A DNA stretch of 64,000 bases, taken from the NCBI RefSeq assembly GCF_009857445.1, contig NZ_WWCN01000013.1, forward strand, positions 1-64,000, in the 5' to 3' direction. The notes beneath the pieces are model-generated. The model made no database searches, was not told the DNA's origin, and saw only the letters and a program-made list of their open reading frames with translations. Of this stretch, positions 35,210-43,956 are shown one piece after another (positions within the stretch are counted from its first letter, which is position 1; every line of letters begins with the position of its first letter). The position numbers and the translations under genes were made by a program. Source of the DNA: Duganella flavida. Its GTDB lineage: Bacteria; Pseudomonadota; Gammaproteobacteria; Burkholderiales; Burkholderiaceae_D.

Positions 35210-35347
35210 ATTCGGGGTCAGCTCTGTCATTTGGACACGCAGTACAAATCCTTGATCTACCTCAATACGCAAAAACAGACCAATTTGCGTATTGAGATAA
35301 GTCAAAGAATAAGTGCGCATGTCCAAATGACAGAGCTGACCCTGAAT
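35210..35347. repeat. 138-bp near-palindromic element (MITE/REP-like)
   Basis: Two 64-base arms match as inverted repeats at 51 of 64 positions around a ten-base centre (35274-35283). The outer 28 bases differ at one position (ATTC-GGGTCAGCTCTG and so on), and the innermost 13 are also nearly perfect. The GGGTCAG start resembles ends of REP/RAYT-associated elements in proteobacteria. No coding capacity. It sits just before the promoter of the MFS gene and could fold into a long hairpin as RNA or DNA. Confidence 0.8.
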
Positions 35348-35349
35348 TT

Positions 35350-35367
35350 GTAAACTTTTTTGTTTAC
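35350..35367. promoter_or_regulatory. Inverted repeat before the MFS gene, candidate operator
   Basis: GTAAAC (35350-35355) and GTTTAC (35362-35367) flank six T, 32 bases before the MFS start. A likely partner is the SufR-like regulator encoded as the next gene (inference). Confidence 0.45.
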
Positions 35368-35398
35368 TTATTATTGGGCCAAGCGTACAGTTGAGGGC

Positions 35399-36616
35399 AT
35401 GAAAACTCATCTGCTGATTGCTTCCGCCTGCCTGCTGGCTTTGTTATCCACCATCGGCGCCGCGCTGCCTTATCCGATCTTGCCGCCGCTCTTTGCCGCC
35501 GGCGCTACCAACGGCCTCAATACTTTCCTCGGCCTGCCACCCAAGCTGTTGTTTGGCCTGGCGCTGACGATTAATCCGCTCGGCCTGCTGATCGGCTCGG
35601 CCCTGCTCGGCCCCATGTCGGACCGCTACGGCCGCCGCCCGGTACTGCTGATTACCGCCGTCGGCGCCGCCATCGGCCACGCCGTCACCGCCGCCGCGCT
35701 GATCATCGAGAACTACCCGCTGTTCATCATCGCCCGCTTCGTTACCGGCCTGCTGGAAGGCAGCGGCTCAGTCGCGCGCGCCCTGCTGGCCGACCGTCTC
35801 GACGGCGACCTGCGCCGCAAAGCGCTGTCGTGGTTGAACGGCGCGTTCTACATGGGCTGGCTGGCCGGTCCACTGCTGGCTGGCGCCACGCTACAGTTCG
35901 GTATCACCACGCCGTTCTGGGTCGCCGTGGCCGCCCTGCTGCTGGTGGCTGCACTGGTCGCCGTCACCTTGCCGCGTGAAGCCGCTTCGCACGCTACCAC
36001 CTCGTGGTGGCAAGTCGCACGCGATCAGCACTCGCTCAACCTGCTGCGCGAACCGGACCTGCGCAGCCTGTTCATCGTCACGCTGGCCTACACCTGCGGC
36101 GTGACGGCGTTCTACGAGTTCTATCCGCTGTGGCTGGTAGAAGTACCGGGCTACGGCGCGCAAGGCATCGCCTGGGTCACTGCTGCCATGTGCGCCGTGA
36201 TGACGGTCACCACCATCGTCGCCGGCCGTCCATTCACCGGCGAACCACTGCTGCGCGCGCGCCGCTACGCCTTCACCGTGGCCGCCATCATTGCAGCGCT
36301 GGCTGCCAGCAACGCCACGCTTGGCCTCGCCTGCATCATCCTGTACGGCATACCGCATTCGTTCTACAACGCCATCGTGCCCAACTACTGCGCCGAACGC
36401 TTCGGCGGCACGCACGGCCAAGGCGCCGTGATGGGCCTGATCTCGACCACCTTCTGCCTCGCCAACATCATCATGGCGCTGGCCGGCGCGGTGCTGACGC
36501 TGATCGACACCCGCCTGATCCTGCTGCTCGGCGCATCCCTGAGCGCCTGGTCGGCCTGGCGCATGCAGCAATGGCACCGCAGCATGAACACCCGCGTGGA
36601 GGGCGCGCTGCCATGA
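35399..36616 (+). CDS. MFS transporter of the iron module
   Basis: 405 residues from the ATG at 35399 (MKTHLLIASACLLALLSTIG). Twelve predicted transmembrane segments. The loop 2-3 motif of the major facilitator family is present as GPMSDRYGRRPVLLI, with RFVTGLLEGSGSVARALLADR following. The stop overlaps the start of the SufR-like regulator (ATGA). Placement before that regulator and a Fur-controlled siderophore receptor suggests export or import of a siderophore or related compound; a general drug exporter is the alternative. Confidence 0.85.
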   Translation: MKTHLLIASACLLALLSTIGAALPYPILPPLFAAGATNGLNTFLGLPPKLLFGLALTINPLGLLIGSALLGPMSDRYGRRPVLLITAVGAAIGHAVTAAALIIENYPLFIIARFVTGLLEGSGSVARALLADRLDGDLRRKALSWLNGAFYMGWLAGPLLAGATLQFGITTPFWVAVAALLLVAALVAVTLPREAASHATTSWWQVARDQHSLNLLREPDLRSLFIVTLAYTCGVTAFYEFYPLWLVEVPGYGAQGIAWVTAAMCAVMTVTTIVAGRPFTGEPLLRARRYAFTVAAIIAALAASNATLGLACIILYGIPHSFYNAIVPNYCAERFGGTHGQGAVMGLISTTFCLANIIMALAGAVLTLIDTRLILLLGASLSAWSAWRMQQWHRSMNTRVEGALP

Positions 36617-37227
36617 ACACCGCCGAACAGACGCTATTCCTGATCAAGACCCGCGGCCCGCAGACCGCCCAGCAACTGGCCGCACTGCTCAACCTGACTT
36701 CGATGGGCGCGCGCAAGCAGCTGGAAGCCTGGCAGGAAAAAGGCATGGTCACTTACGAGGACGTGGCCGACAAGCCGGGCCGCCCATCGCGCCGCTGGCT
36801 GCTGACCGAGGCCGGCCACGCCCGCTTCCCCGACCGTCACGCCGACCTCACGCTGCAGTTGATCGATCAAGTGCGCGCCCTGTTCGGCGAAGCCGGTCTC
36901 GACAAGTTGATCGGCTCGCGCGAAGCGGCCAGCGAACGCGACTATCGCCAGCACCTGGCCGCTGCCCGCTCTCTGCCCGAACGGGTGCAGGCGCTGGTGC
37001 AAGCCCGCAGCGCCGAGGGCTATATGGCCGAAATCGAAGCGCAGGACGATGGCAGCCTGCTGCTGATCGAAAACCACTGCCCGATCTGCGCCGCCGCCAA
37101 ACAATGCCAGCAATTCTGCCGCTCGGAGCTGGACGTATTCCAGCGGGTTTTAGGCCCGGATTGCTCGGTCGGCCGGGTCGAACACATGCTGGCCGGGGCA
37201 CGGCGTTGCGTGTACGTCATCAAATAA
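36613..37227 (+). CDS. SufR-like Fe-S transcriptional regulator
   Basis: 204 residues. N-terminal winged HTH (about 5-65: AQQLAALLNLTSMGARKQLEAW, wing DKPGRPSRRWLLTEAG). The C-terminal third holds six Cys (156, 159, 165, 169, 184, 199). The series 156-X12-169-X14-184-X14-199 closely follows the C-X12-C-X13-C-X14-C pattern that binds the Fe-S cluster in SufR. It probably senses iron or redox state and regulates its own operon. No suf or isc genes are nearby, so its targets differ from cyanobacterial SufR. The last codons contain the -35 element for the next gene. Confidence 0.82.
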   Translation: MNTAEQTLFLIKTRGPQTAQQLAALLNLTSMGARKQLEAWQEKGMVTYEDVADKPGRPSRRWLLTEAGHARFPDRHADLTLQLIDQVRALFGEAGLDKLIGSREAASERDYRQHLAAARSLPERVQALVQARSAEGYMAEIEAQDDGSLLLIENHCPICAAAKQCQQFCRSELDVFQRVLGPDCSVGRVEHMLAGARRCVYVIK

Positions 37228-37234
37228 CTATAAT
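37206..37234 (+). promoter_or_regulatory. Promoter of the TonB-dependent receptor gene
   Basis: TTGCGT (37206-37211, weak -35, inside the preceding gene), 17-base spacer, perfect TATAAT (37229-37234). The -10 overlaps the Fur box. Confidence 0.6.
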
Positions 37235-37256
37235 AAGAATCATTCTCATTCTTATT
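37232..37256. promoter_or_regulatory. Fur box upstream of the siderophore receptor
   Basis: AATAAGAAT (37232-37240) and ATTCTTATT (37248-37256) are perfect nine-base inverted arms around CATTCTC, matching the spacing and composition of Fur sites. It covers the -10 and start region, so iron-bound Fur would block transcription. Confidence 0.85.
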
Positions 37257-37269
37257 CAAGGAGTTCTGC

Positions 37270-39378
37270 ATGCCCCGTCACCTGCCTTTGCGCCCGATGT
37301 TGCTGGCGCTGTCGATGATTTACGCCGGCCTGTCCCACGCAGCCGACACTCCAGCCGACGCGCCAGAGACCCCAATGCAAACCGTGACGGTGACCGGTAA
37401 TGCCGACGACACCGCCTACACCACCCGCAGCACCAAATCGGCCGGCAAGCTGGACCTGTCGCTGCGCGAGACGCCGCAATCCGTGTCAGTGGTCACCCGC
37501 GCGCTGATGGACGACTTCAAGCTCGATAACATCAACTCGGTGCTGGCCAACAGCACCGGCGTGACGGTGGAAAAAGTCGAAACCAGCCGCACCTACTACA
37601 CCGCGCGCGGCTTCGACGTGGTCAACTTCCAGTACGACGGCGTCGGCATGCCGCAAGTATTCGGCAACGTCCAGGGCGACATCGACACCGCGCTGTACGA
37701 ACGCATCGACATCGTGCGCGGCGCCAACGGCTTGATGGCGTCGACCGGCAATCCATCCGCCACCGTCAACTTCATCCGCAAGCGCCCGACCGCTACCACC
37801 ACGGCCAGTGCCAGCGTCTCTCTCGGCTCGTGGAATAACCGCCGCATCGAGGGCGACGTCAGCACCAGGCTGAATGAAAGCGGCACCGTCAACGGCCGCG
37901 CCGTGCTGGTGGGGCAGGACAGCGACTCCTACCTCGACCGCTACTCGCCGAAGAAAACCGTGGCCTACGCCGTGGTCGAAGCGCAGCTGGCCAAGGACAC
38001 CCTGCTGACCGTGGGCCACAGCTACGAGTCCAATCGCAGCAAGGGCGTGATGTGGGGCGCGCTGCCGCTGTACTACACCGATGGCAGCCCGACCAACTAT
38101 CCGGTATCGACCAGCACCTCGGCCAACTGGTCGCGCTGGGACACCACCAACAACACCACCTTCGCAGAACTGCGCCAGAACCTGGGCCAGGGCTGGACCG
38201 TGCAAGGTACGCTGAGCTACATCACCGACAAATCGGACTCCAACCTGCTATACGTCTACGGCACGCCGAACAAAGTAGTCGGCGGCGGCTTGTACTCCTA
38301 CCCTTCGCAATACGCGTCGAACCAGAAGCAAACGCTGGCCGACATTTCGGTCGATGGCAAATTCAATCTGGGCGGCCGCCAGCATGACCTGAGCTTCGGC
38401 TACAGCTGGTCGCGCTCCAAGCTGGAAGACCTGTCGCGCTACGGCCAGGGCATCGGCACCGAAATGCTGGGCCAGACTGCGTTCGACGGCAGCTATCCTA
38501 TGCCCTCCTTCGACGCTGGCACTGAAGGCAGCAACTACGAAGACCGCCGCAACACCGTCTATATCGCGGCGCGCTTCAATCTGGCCGACGACGTGAAAGT
38601 GCTGACTGGCTTGAACTCCACCCGCGCCAAGAGCAACGGCAATGCCTACGGTGAAAGCAAGTACAAGTCGGCCAGCAAAACCACGCCATACGTCGGCGTG
38701 GTGTATGACATCAATCGCGAACTGTCGGCTTACGCAAGCCACACCGCAATCTTCAATCCGCAAAGCGAGGTTGATGCGACAGGTATGCCGCTCGATCCGG
38801 TCAAAGGCAAGACCACGGAAGCAGGCCTGAAAGCAGCGCTGTTCGACAACAAGCTGAATGCATCGGGCGCCATCTTCAAGACGCAGCAGGACAACACAGC
38901 CGAACAAGCGGGCACGATCGGCGCCAAGGCCTACTACCGGGGCGTGAATGCGGAATCGCAGGGTTATGAGTTCGACCTGTCGGGTGAATTGAGCAAAGGC
39001 TGGCAAGCCAGCGCAGGCCTGACCCGTCTGACCTCGCTGAAAGGTGATGATGGCAAGGCAGTGCGCACCTTCATTCCGCGCACCACACTGCACCTGAACA
39101 CCACCTACCGCATACCAGCCCTGCCGGCGCTGAAAGTGGGCGGCACGCTAGCATGGCAAAGCGAGACCTCGGTCGACCAGACCGACACCATCCGCACCGT
39201 GCAGGCTTCGTACGCGACGCTGGGATTGATGGCACGCTATGAGATCGACAAGCACCTGTCGCTGTCGGTGAACCTGAACAACGTCACCGACAACAAGCAC
39301 CTGACTAGCCTGTACTGGACTCAGGCCTACTACGCCGCGCCACGCAACGGCAGCGCGACGCTGGCCTGGTCGTACTAA
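37270..39378 (+). CDS. TonB-dependent siderophore receptor (FhuE/FpvA type)
   Basis: 702 residues. AAGGAG lies seven bases before the ATG. Signal peptide 1-24 (SHA-AD). A TonB-box-like stretch QTVTVTG is followed by the plug domain (LRETPQSVSVVTRALMDDF, RGFDVVNFQYDGVGMP, IDIVRGANGLMASTGNPSAT) and a 22-strand barrel ending in the aromatic C-terminus GSATLAWSY. The plug signature is that of ferric-hydroxamate/coprogen/pyoverdine receptors. It imports a ferric siderophore across the outer membrane using TonB energy. Controlled by the Fur box directly upstream. The ligand is not readable from sequence. Confidence 0.94.
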   Translation: MPRHLPLRPMLLALSMIYAGLSHAADTPADAPETPMQTVTVTGNADDTAYTTRSTKSAGKLDLSLRETPQSVSVVTRALMDDFKLDNINSVLANSTGVTVEKVETSRTYYTARGFDVVNFQYDGVGMPQVFGNVQGDIDTALYERIDIVRGANGLMASTGNPSATVNFIRKRPTATTTASASVSLGSWNNRRIEGDVSTRLNESGTVNGRAVLVGQDSDSYLDRYSPKKTVAYAVVEAQLAKDTLLTVGHSYESNRSKGVMWGALPLYYTDGSPTNYPVSTSTSANWSRWDTTNNTTFAELRQNLGQGWTVQGTLSYITDKSDSNLLYVYGTPNKVVGGGLYSYPSQYASNQKQTLADISVDGKFNLGGRQHDLSFGYSWSRSKLEDLSRYGQGIGTEMLGQTAFDGSYPMPSFDAGTEGSNYEDRRNTVYIAARFNLADDVKVLTGLNSTRAKSNGNAYGESKYKSASKTTPYVGVVYDINRELSAYASHTAIFNPQSEVDATGMPLDPVKGKTTEAGLKAALFDNKLNASGAIFKTQQDNTAEQAGTIGAKAYYRGVNAESQGYEFDLSGELSKGWQASAGLTRLTSLKGDDGKAVRTFIPRTTLHLNTTYRIPALPALKVGGTLAWQSETSVDQTDTIRTVQASYATLGLMARYEIDKHLSLSVNLNNVTDNKHLTSLYWTQAYYAAPRNGSATLAWSY

Positions 39379-41975
39379 GCGGCTTGCATGGCTGGCGCAC
39401 CTAGCAAGGCCGCCAGCTGTGTCGGAGGCAGTGGGCGGCTGAACAGATAGCCCTGCATTTCATCGCAGCCGTTCTCGCGCAGGAAGCTGCGCTGCTGTTC
39501 GGTCTCCACACCTTCCGCAATCACGCGCAAGCGCAGGCGGTGCGCCAGCCCGATGATGGAACTGGCAATCGCCTCGTCGCCGCTGCAGCGTCCAAGATCG
39601 CGCACAAAGGACTTGTCGATCTTCAGCGTCGAAATCGGGAACGACTTCAGCGCCGACAGGCTCGAATAGCCGGTGCCAAAATCGTCAATCGACAGCGCCA
39701 CCCCCATCGCCCTCACCTGCGCCATCTTGGCCACGGCTTGCTGCAAGTCGCGCATGATGACACCTTCCGTCACTTCCAGTTCCAGCCATTCCGGCGCCAG
39801 GCCGCTGTCGCACAGCGCCTGCTGCACGCGTTCGACCAAGCGGGCTTCCTCAAACTGGCGCGGCGACACGTTGACCGACACGCACAGCGGCGGCAGGCCC
39901 GCATCCTGCCACGCGCGCGCTTGCATGCAGGCGCTGCGCAAAATCCATTCACCGAGTGCGATGATCATGCCGCTTTCCTCGGCCAGCGGGATGAAGCGAT
40001 CCGGCCCGATGGTGCCGTGTTCCGGATGATCCCAGCGCACCAGCGCCTCCACGCCAAACACGCGGCCCGTGCGCAGGTCCACCTTGGGTTGGTAGACGAG
40101 GCGGAACTGGCCGTCGTCCAACGCATTGCGCAAGCCTTCCAGCAGCAACAGCTTCTCTTCGATGCAAGCGTTCATTTCGCGGGTGTAGAACTGGCAGTTG
40201 TTCTTGCCCTTATCCTTGGCGCGGTACATCGCCGCATCGGCGTTCATCAGCAGGGTTTCGGCGTCGTTGCCGTCGTTCGGATACACAGCCACGCCGATAC
40301 TGCAGCTGACCTGCACCTCCTGCCCGCAAAGACTGATCGATTGCAGCACCGACTCGCGCACGCGCTCCAGCACCGGCGCGGCATCGACGCCGGATCCAGG
40401 CTCGGTCAGCAGTAGCACGAATTCATCGCCGCCGAAACGGCCCACGGTGTCGGTGGCGCGCAGACAGCCGGACATGCGTTCCGCTACTACTTTTAGCAGC
40501 TCGTCGCCAGCGTTGTGGCCCAAGCCGTCGTTCACCAGCTTGAAGCCGTCAAGATCGATAAACGCCACCAGCACCGAGCCGCCGTTGCGCTGCGCCTGTG
40601 CGATGGTCATGTCGAGACGATCTGAAATCAGGCTGCGGTTCGGCAGGCCGGTGAGCGTATCGTGATGCGCCAGATGCACCATGCGTTCCTCGGCCAGCTT
40701 GCGCTCCGAGATGTCGCGCACGATGGCAACCAGGCCGCCGCGTACTGCCACCACTTGCTGGTGCAGCCAGCGTGCGCGCAGGTGCGGCACGGTACTCTGC
40801 CACTCCTGTTCATGCACGCCGCCCTTGCGCATCACGCGGATCAGGTGCTTCAACATGCCGTTGTCGCGCGCTTCCGGAATCAAGGTGCACAAGGTGGCGC
40901 CGCACAGGTAATGCTTGCTGCAGCCGGTCATTTGCTCCGCGCGCACGTTGGCGTCGACGATTTTGAAGTCGATGATGTCGCCGGCGTCGTTACGCATCTC
41001 GCGCATGACGAAGAAGGCATCCAGGCTGGCGGCCGATGCCGCCGCATAGGTTTCCTGCGCGCGCCGCATATGGGCGCGATTGCGTGCGCCCTGCCAGGAC
41101 CAAAGCCACAGCAGGCCTGTCACAAACAGCAGCGCAGCACTCAGGATGCCGCCTTCCCACAACTTCTCGCGCCGCTGGCGCTCAAAGCCCGCCATCAATT
41201 CCGTTTCATCCAGTCCAATCAGCACATTCAGGCCAACGCCGTGCAACTCGCGCGTGCCGCTGTATTTTCCAGCCGCGCCTTCCAGCCGCTGGCCGAAGGA
41301 CATCTTGTCGCCGGTGCGCAGCGCGCGCACCACACCGTCCGCGCCCACCAGTCCCAGCATGCCATGTTCGCCAAGGCGGCTGCGTTCATAACTGCTGGTG
41401 AAGTAGGCCGGATCGGCTTCTACGATGACGATGCCGTCAAAGTTACCGCCGGCGTCGTCGAGGCGGCGTGTGAAGTGCAAATGCCATTCGCTGTTGGCCG
41501 CATCGCGCGTGGCCGGGCTGACGTAGGTGGCGCCGCTGTCGCGCTCCATGTGGAATTTGAAGTAATTCTGGTCCGCCACCGAAATCGGCAGCGCCCTCGG
41601 ATTGCTGGCCACCGTGATGCCGTTGCGGTCAACAATACTGACCACGAACACCACGCCCGGCGGCAGCAAGCCTTCGCGGCCCAGCTCCGGCAAGGCGCCG
41701 AGCGCGCCCTTGCGCTCCACCGCGTACTTCAGCATGCGCAAGGTCTGGTCGATGCCATCCAGGCTACGCGCCACCTGTGCTTCGTAGGTGCCCAGCATTT
41801 CCTGCAACGAGTCGGTGGCAGCTTCCTGTGCGTGTTCACGCTCGGCGTCGATCTCGTGGAAAGTCACCACCCAGATCGCCACCAGCAGCAGCAAAGCAAA
41901 CAGCGGCAGCGATACGTGGGTGTCCAGTCCGCGCCGCAACCAGCGTGCGCGCAGGGTTTCCTTGGCAGGGGTCAT
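39375..41975 (-). CDS. dCache-PAS-GGDEF-EAL membrane protein
   Basis: 866 residues. A transmembrane helix near 22-40, a periplasmic dCache-like domain (about 45-270) and a second helix near 283-300 lead to a PAS-like region (about 310-430), GGDEF (about 440-600) and EAL (about 615-855). GGDEF is intact (RFGGDEF at about 515) with an RxxD inhibitory site five residues before it. EAL is intact (GVEALVRW at about 643; LSIDDFGTGYSSL; VIAEGVETE). It can in principle make and degrade c-di-GMP in response to a periplasmic ligand. Its start overlaps the stop of the PstS-like gene, and a porin gene precedes that. Confidence 0.94.
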   Translation of the reverse strand: MTPAKETLRARWLRRGLDTHVSLPLFALLLLVAIWVVTFHEIDAEREHAQEAATDSLQEMLGTYEAQVARSLDGIDQTLRMLKYAVERKGALGALPELGREGLLPPGVVFVVSIVDRNGITVASNPRALPISVADQNYFKFHMERDSGATYVSPATRDAANSEWHLHFTRRLDDAGGNFDGIVIVEADPAYFTSSYERSRLGEHGMLGLVGADGVVRALRTGDKMSFGQRLEGAAGKYSGTRELHGVGLNVLIGLDETELMAGFERQRREKLWEGGILSAALLFVTGLLWLWSWQGARNRAHMRRAQETYAAASAASLDAFFVMREMRNDAGDIIDFKIVDANVRAEQMTGCSKHYLCGATLCTLIPEARDNGMLKHLIRVMRKGGVHEQEWQSTVPHLRARWLHQQVVAVRGGLVAIVRDISERKLAEERMVHLAHHDTLTGLPNRSLISDRLDMTIAQAQRNGGSVLVAFIDLDGFKLVNDGLGHNAGDELLKVVAERMSGCLRATDTVGRFGGDEFVLLLTEPGSGVDAAPVLERVRESVLQSISLCGQEVQVSCSIGVAVYPNDGNDAETLLMNADAAMYRAKDKGKNNCQFYTREMNACIEEKLLLLEGLRNALDDGQFRLVYQPKVDLRTGRVFGVEALVRWDHPEHGTIGPDRFIPLAEESGMIIALGEWILRSACMQARAWQDAGLPPLCVSVNVSPRQFEEARLVERVQQALCDSGLAPEWLELEVTEGVIMRDLQQAVAKMAQVRAMGVALSIDDFGTGYSSLSALKSFPISTLKIDKSFVRDLGRCSGDEAIASSIIGLAHRLRLRVIAEGVETEQQRSFLRENGCDEMQGYLFSRPLPPTQLAALLGAPAMQAA

Positions 41976-42409
41976 GGCGTCACCTGTATGGTTTTGACGC
42001 TGGCGTCCAGCGCCGAGCGGTCGATGTAGGCAATCATGGCTGGATTCTCGGCCACCATCCGGCGCACGGCGGCGCTGTTCGGGAGTTCGCGCGGCGGTTG
42101 TCCGCGGCCGGTGAACACCATCTTGGTCCAGTAGGCCTTCATCAGCGCCGGCGTGCGCGCTGCGACTTTGTTGTAGAACTCATCGCGCAGCGGGCTGCCG
42201 ACCGGCAGGTCGAGCGGAGTCGCTTCCTCGCCGCCGGGGAAGCGGCCGGTCTGGCCAAGGAAGATGGCCGCCACCTGCTCTGCGCGCAGCGTGGCCACGG
42301 GATTTTTAGCCGAAACCACGACCACGAATTCCGCCGCCGAAGCGCACGCGCCCCACAGCAACGCGCACGCCAGCAGCCCATATCGTAACGATGTGAATAG
42401 CTTTTGCAT
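41972..42409 (-). CDS. Small PstS-like periplasmic binding protein
   Basis: 145 residues with a signal peptide (residues 1-25, ASA-AE). The rest is a shortened phosphate-binding-protein-like fold (VVVVSAKNPVATLRAEQVAAIFLGQ, LPVGSPLRDEFYNKV, MVAENPAMIAYIDR). It is about half the length of true PstS and has no ABC transporter genes nearby. It lies between a porin gene and a membrane GGDEF-EAL gene with overlapping or near-overlapping ends. Inferred to be a periplasmic ligand-binding partner that informs the GGDEF-EAL protein. Confidence 0.85.
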   Translation of the reverse strand: MQKLFTSLRYGLLACALLWGACASAAEFVVVVSAKNPVATLRAEQVAAIFLGQTGRFPGGEEATPLDLPVGSPLRDEFYNKVAARTPALMKAYWTKMVFTGRGQPPRELPNSAAVRRMVAENPAMIAYIDRSALDASVKTIQVTP

Positions 42410-42411
42410 GA

Positions 42412-43653
42412 TCAGAACACGAAGTCGAGGGCTGCACTCAGCACCGTAATCGGCTGGCCTGAACGGAAGCCCGGCTGCACGTTGATCAAGGTGCCGGTCG
42501 AACCATGCAGCGGCGTGACGCGGTCGTACTGGAACTTGAGCGCATAGTTCGGGTACAAGTCCCAGCGCAAGCCCAGCGTCACGCTGTTCTGGCGCGGGAT
42601 GGCGGCCAGCAGCTGGTTCAGGCCCGCGTTCAGCTGCGCGGCCGTTACCGCTTGTGCCGCCGCCAGTCTGCGAACATCAAGGCCGGCCACGCTGGTTTCC
42701 ATATTGGCGCGCGAAACGGAATACACCGCGTACGGCGTCAGGTCGCCGAAGCGATAGCCGGCGCCAAAGTAGGCTGCGGTTTTGTCGCCGAGGTAGGAGC
42801 GCGAATTCATGCGGCCAATCTCGCCCATCGCAAACCACTGGCCCGGATCGTAATTAAATCCCAGCGACGCCACGCAGGCGCGCTTGGACGACAATTCATA
42901 ACGCTCGACCAGCGCCTCACCTTGCGCGCCGAATTCGCGGAAGCCGTCGAACAATGACCGCGCGATATCCACACTCAGGTCGGCCGTCAACAGGCTGGCG
43001 CGCATCGTCAGCGCACCAGCAGTGGTGGTGTTCGACAAGCCGGCCAGGCCGCGTGCCTGCGCATGCGCGCCCGGCGCCAGCGACAGCTCGGTGCGGCCGA
43101 GCGACAGCTGCGTCACGTTATTCACATCGCCGATATGCCAACGGTAGTTGACGTCGACACCATCGCTATTGGACAGCGGGATCGCGCCGTACGGCTCGAC
43201 CGGAGGACGCACCCACGGCAAAGCATAACCGGCCTTGCGATAGTCGCCGGTGAGGAACAGCGGCAGCGCAATACGGCCCACGCGCAGGCTCAGATCCGGC
43301 GTGGCTTGATATTGGATGTTGGCCCACTCCACCACCGGCGCATAGCCATCGCGCAGCGTGCGCTCGGACACCAGCTGCAACACCGCCGACCATTTGCTAT
43401 CCACGATCACGCCTAACTGCACACCCAGGCGGCTGTCGACCGTCGCACTCCAGTCGCGGCTCGCACCAGCATCGCCAGGATTGAGCGCGTTGGCCGTGAA
43501 GTCCGCCTGATGCTCGCTACTATGCACCACGCCCAGCGTGCCGAAGCCGCCGATGGTCACGCGCGGCGTGTCCTCGCCTGCCAGGGCAGCGGCGCAACCC
43601 AGCATGGAGAAGACAGCCACGGCGATCCGCAGCGATGCAATATTGGCGTTCAT
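42412..43653 (-). CDS. Outer-membrane porin-like beta-barrel protein
   Basis: 413 residues from the ATG at 43653 (AAGGA eight bases upstream). Signal peptide about 1-25 (LGCAAALAG). The remainder shows regular amphipathic beta-strands (VTIGGFGTLGVVHSSE, GVQLGVIVDSKWSAVLQLV, DLSLRVGRIALPLFL) and a terminal Phe (LSAALDFVF) needed for outer-membrane assembly. It resembles porins encoded in front of PstS-like/GGDEF genes in related bacteria. First gene of a three-gene operon. Solute unknown. Confidence 0.87.
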   Translation of the reverse strand: MNANIASLRIAVAVFSMLGCAAALAGEDTPRVTIGGFGTLGVVHSSEHQADFTANALNPGDAGASRDWSATVDSRLGVQLGVIVDSKWSAVLQLVSERTLRDGYAPVVEWANIQYQATPDLSLRVGRIALPLFLTGDYRKAGYALPWVRPPVEPYGAIPLSNSDGVDVNYRWHIGDVNNVTQLSLGRTELSLAPGAHAQARGLAGLSNTTTAGALTMRASLLTADLSVDIARSLFDGFREFGAQGEALVERYELSSKRACVASLGFNYDPGQWFAMGEIGRMNSRSYLGDKTAAYFGAGYRFGDLTPYAVYSVSRANMETSVAGLDVRRLAAAQAVTAAQLNAGLNQLLAAIPRQNSVTLGLRWDLYPNYALKFQYDRVTPLHGSTGTLINVQPGFRSGQPITVLSAALDFVF

Positions 43654-43895
43654 ACACAAATTCCTTAGGCGCGAGCGTAGCCCACGCAGTGATGCGTTTG
43701 GTTAGCGAGAGTGGGAGAAAGTCGGCGCCGGGCACAAGGATGGGGTGCCGGACCGTGGTATTAAACTGGACTCATGAACTTTATACTTCCTTGCGGCAAC
43801 TGTCGATACTTTGTGGCAAATTCTCACAAAAAATCACACTTTCACATGAAATTAAATTAACTTCCATGTCACCGAGATATCGAATATCGCTTCCA
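43654..43895. other. Intergenic region between the porin operon and fur
   Basis: About 240 bases, GC-rich next to the porin gene and increasingly A/T-rich towards fur. It holds the porin ribosome-binding site and presumably its promoter. A short palindrome GATAT-CGA-ATATC (about 43876-43888) is present. No open reading frame or RNA gene is supported. Confidence 0.5.
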
Positions 43896-43924
43896 TTGCC
43901 AAGAAAATAAATTTCATATATAGT
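43896..43924 (+). promoter_or_regulatory. fur: Sigma-70 promoter of fur
   Basis: TTGCCA (43896-43901, five of six), 17-base spacer, TATAGT (43919-43924, five of six). Directly followed by a Fur box. Confidence 0.8.
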
Positions 43925-43943
43925 GCGAATAGGAATCATTATC
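43925..43943. promoter_or_regulatory. Fur box of the fur promoter
   Basis: Matches the 19-base consensus GATAATGATAATCATTATC at 14 of 19 positions, with the right half (AATCATTATC) perfect. It starts right after the -10 element, consistent with Fur autorepression. Confidence 0.75.
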
Positions 43944-43956
43944 ATCTAAGAGACAC

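Noticed and set aside
35210..35347. Insertion sequence
   Set aside because: There is no transposase frame inside or next to the 138-bp palindrome, and no target-site duplication could be assigned.
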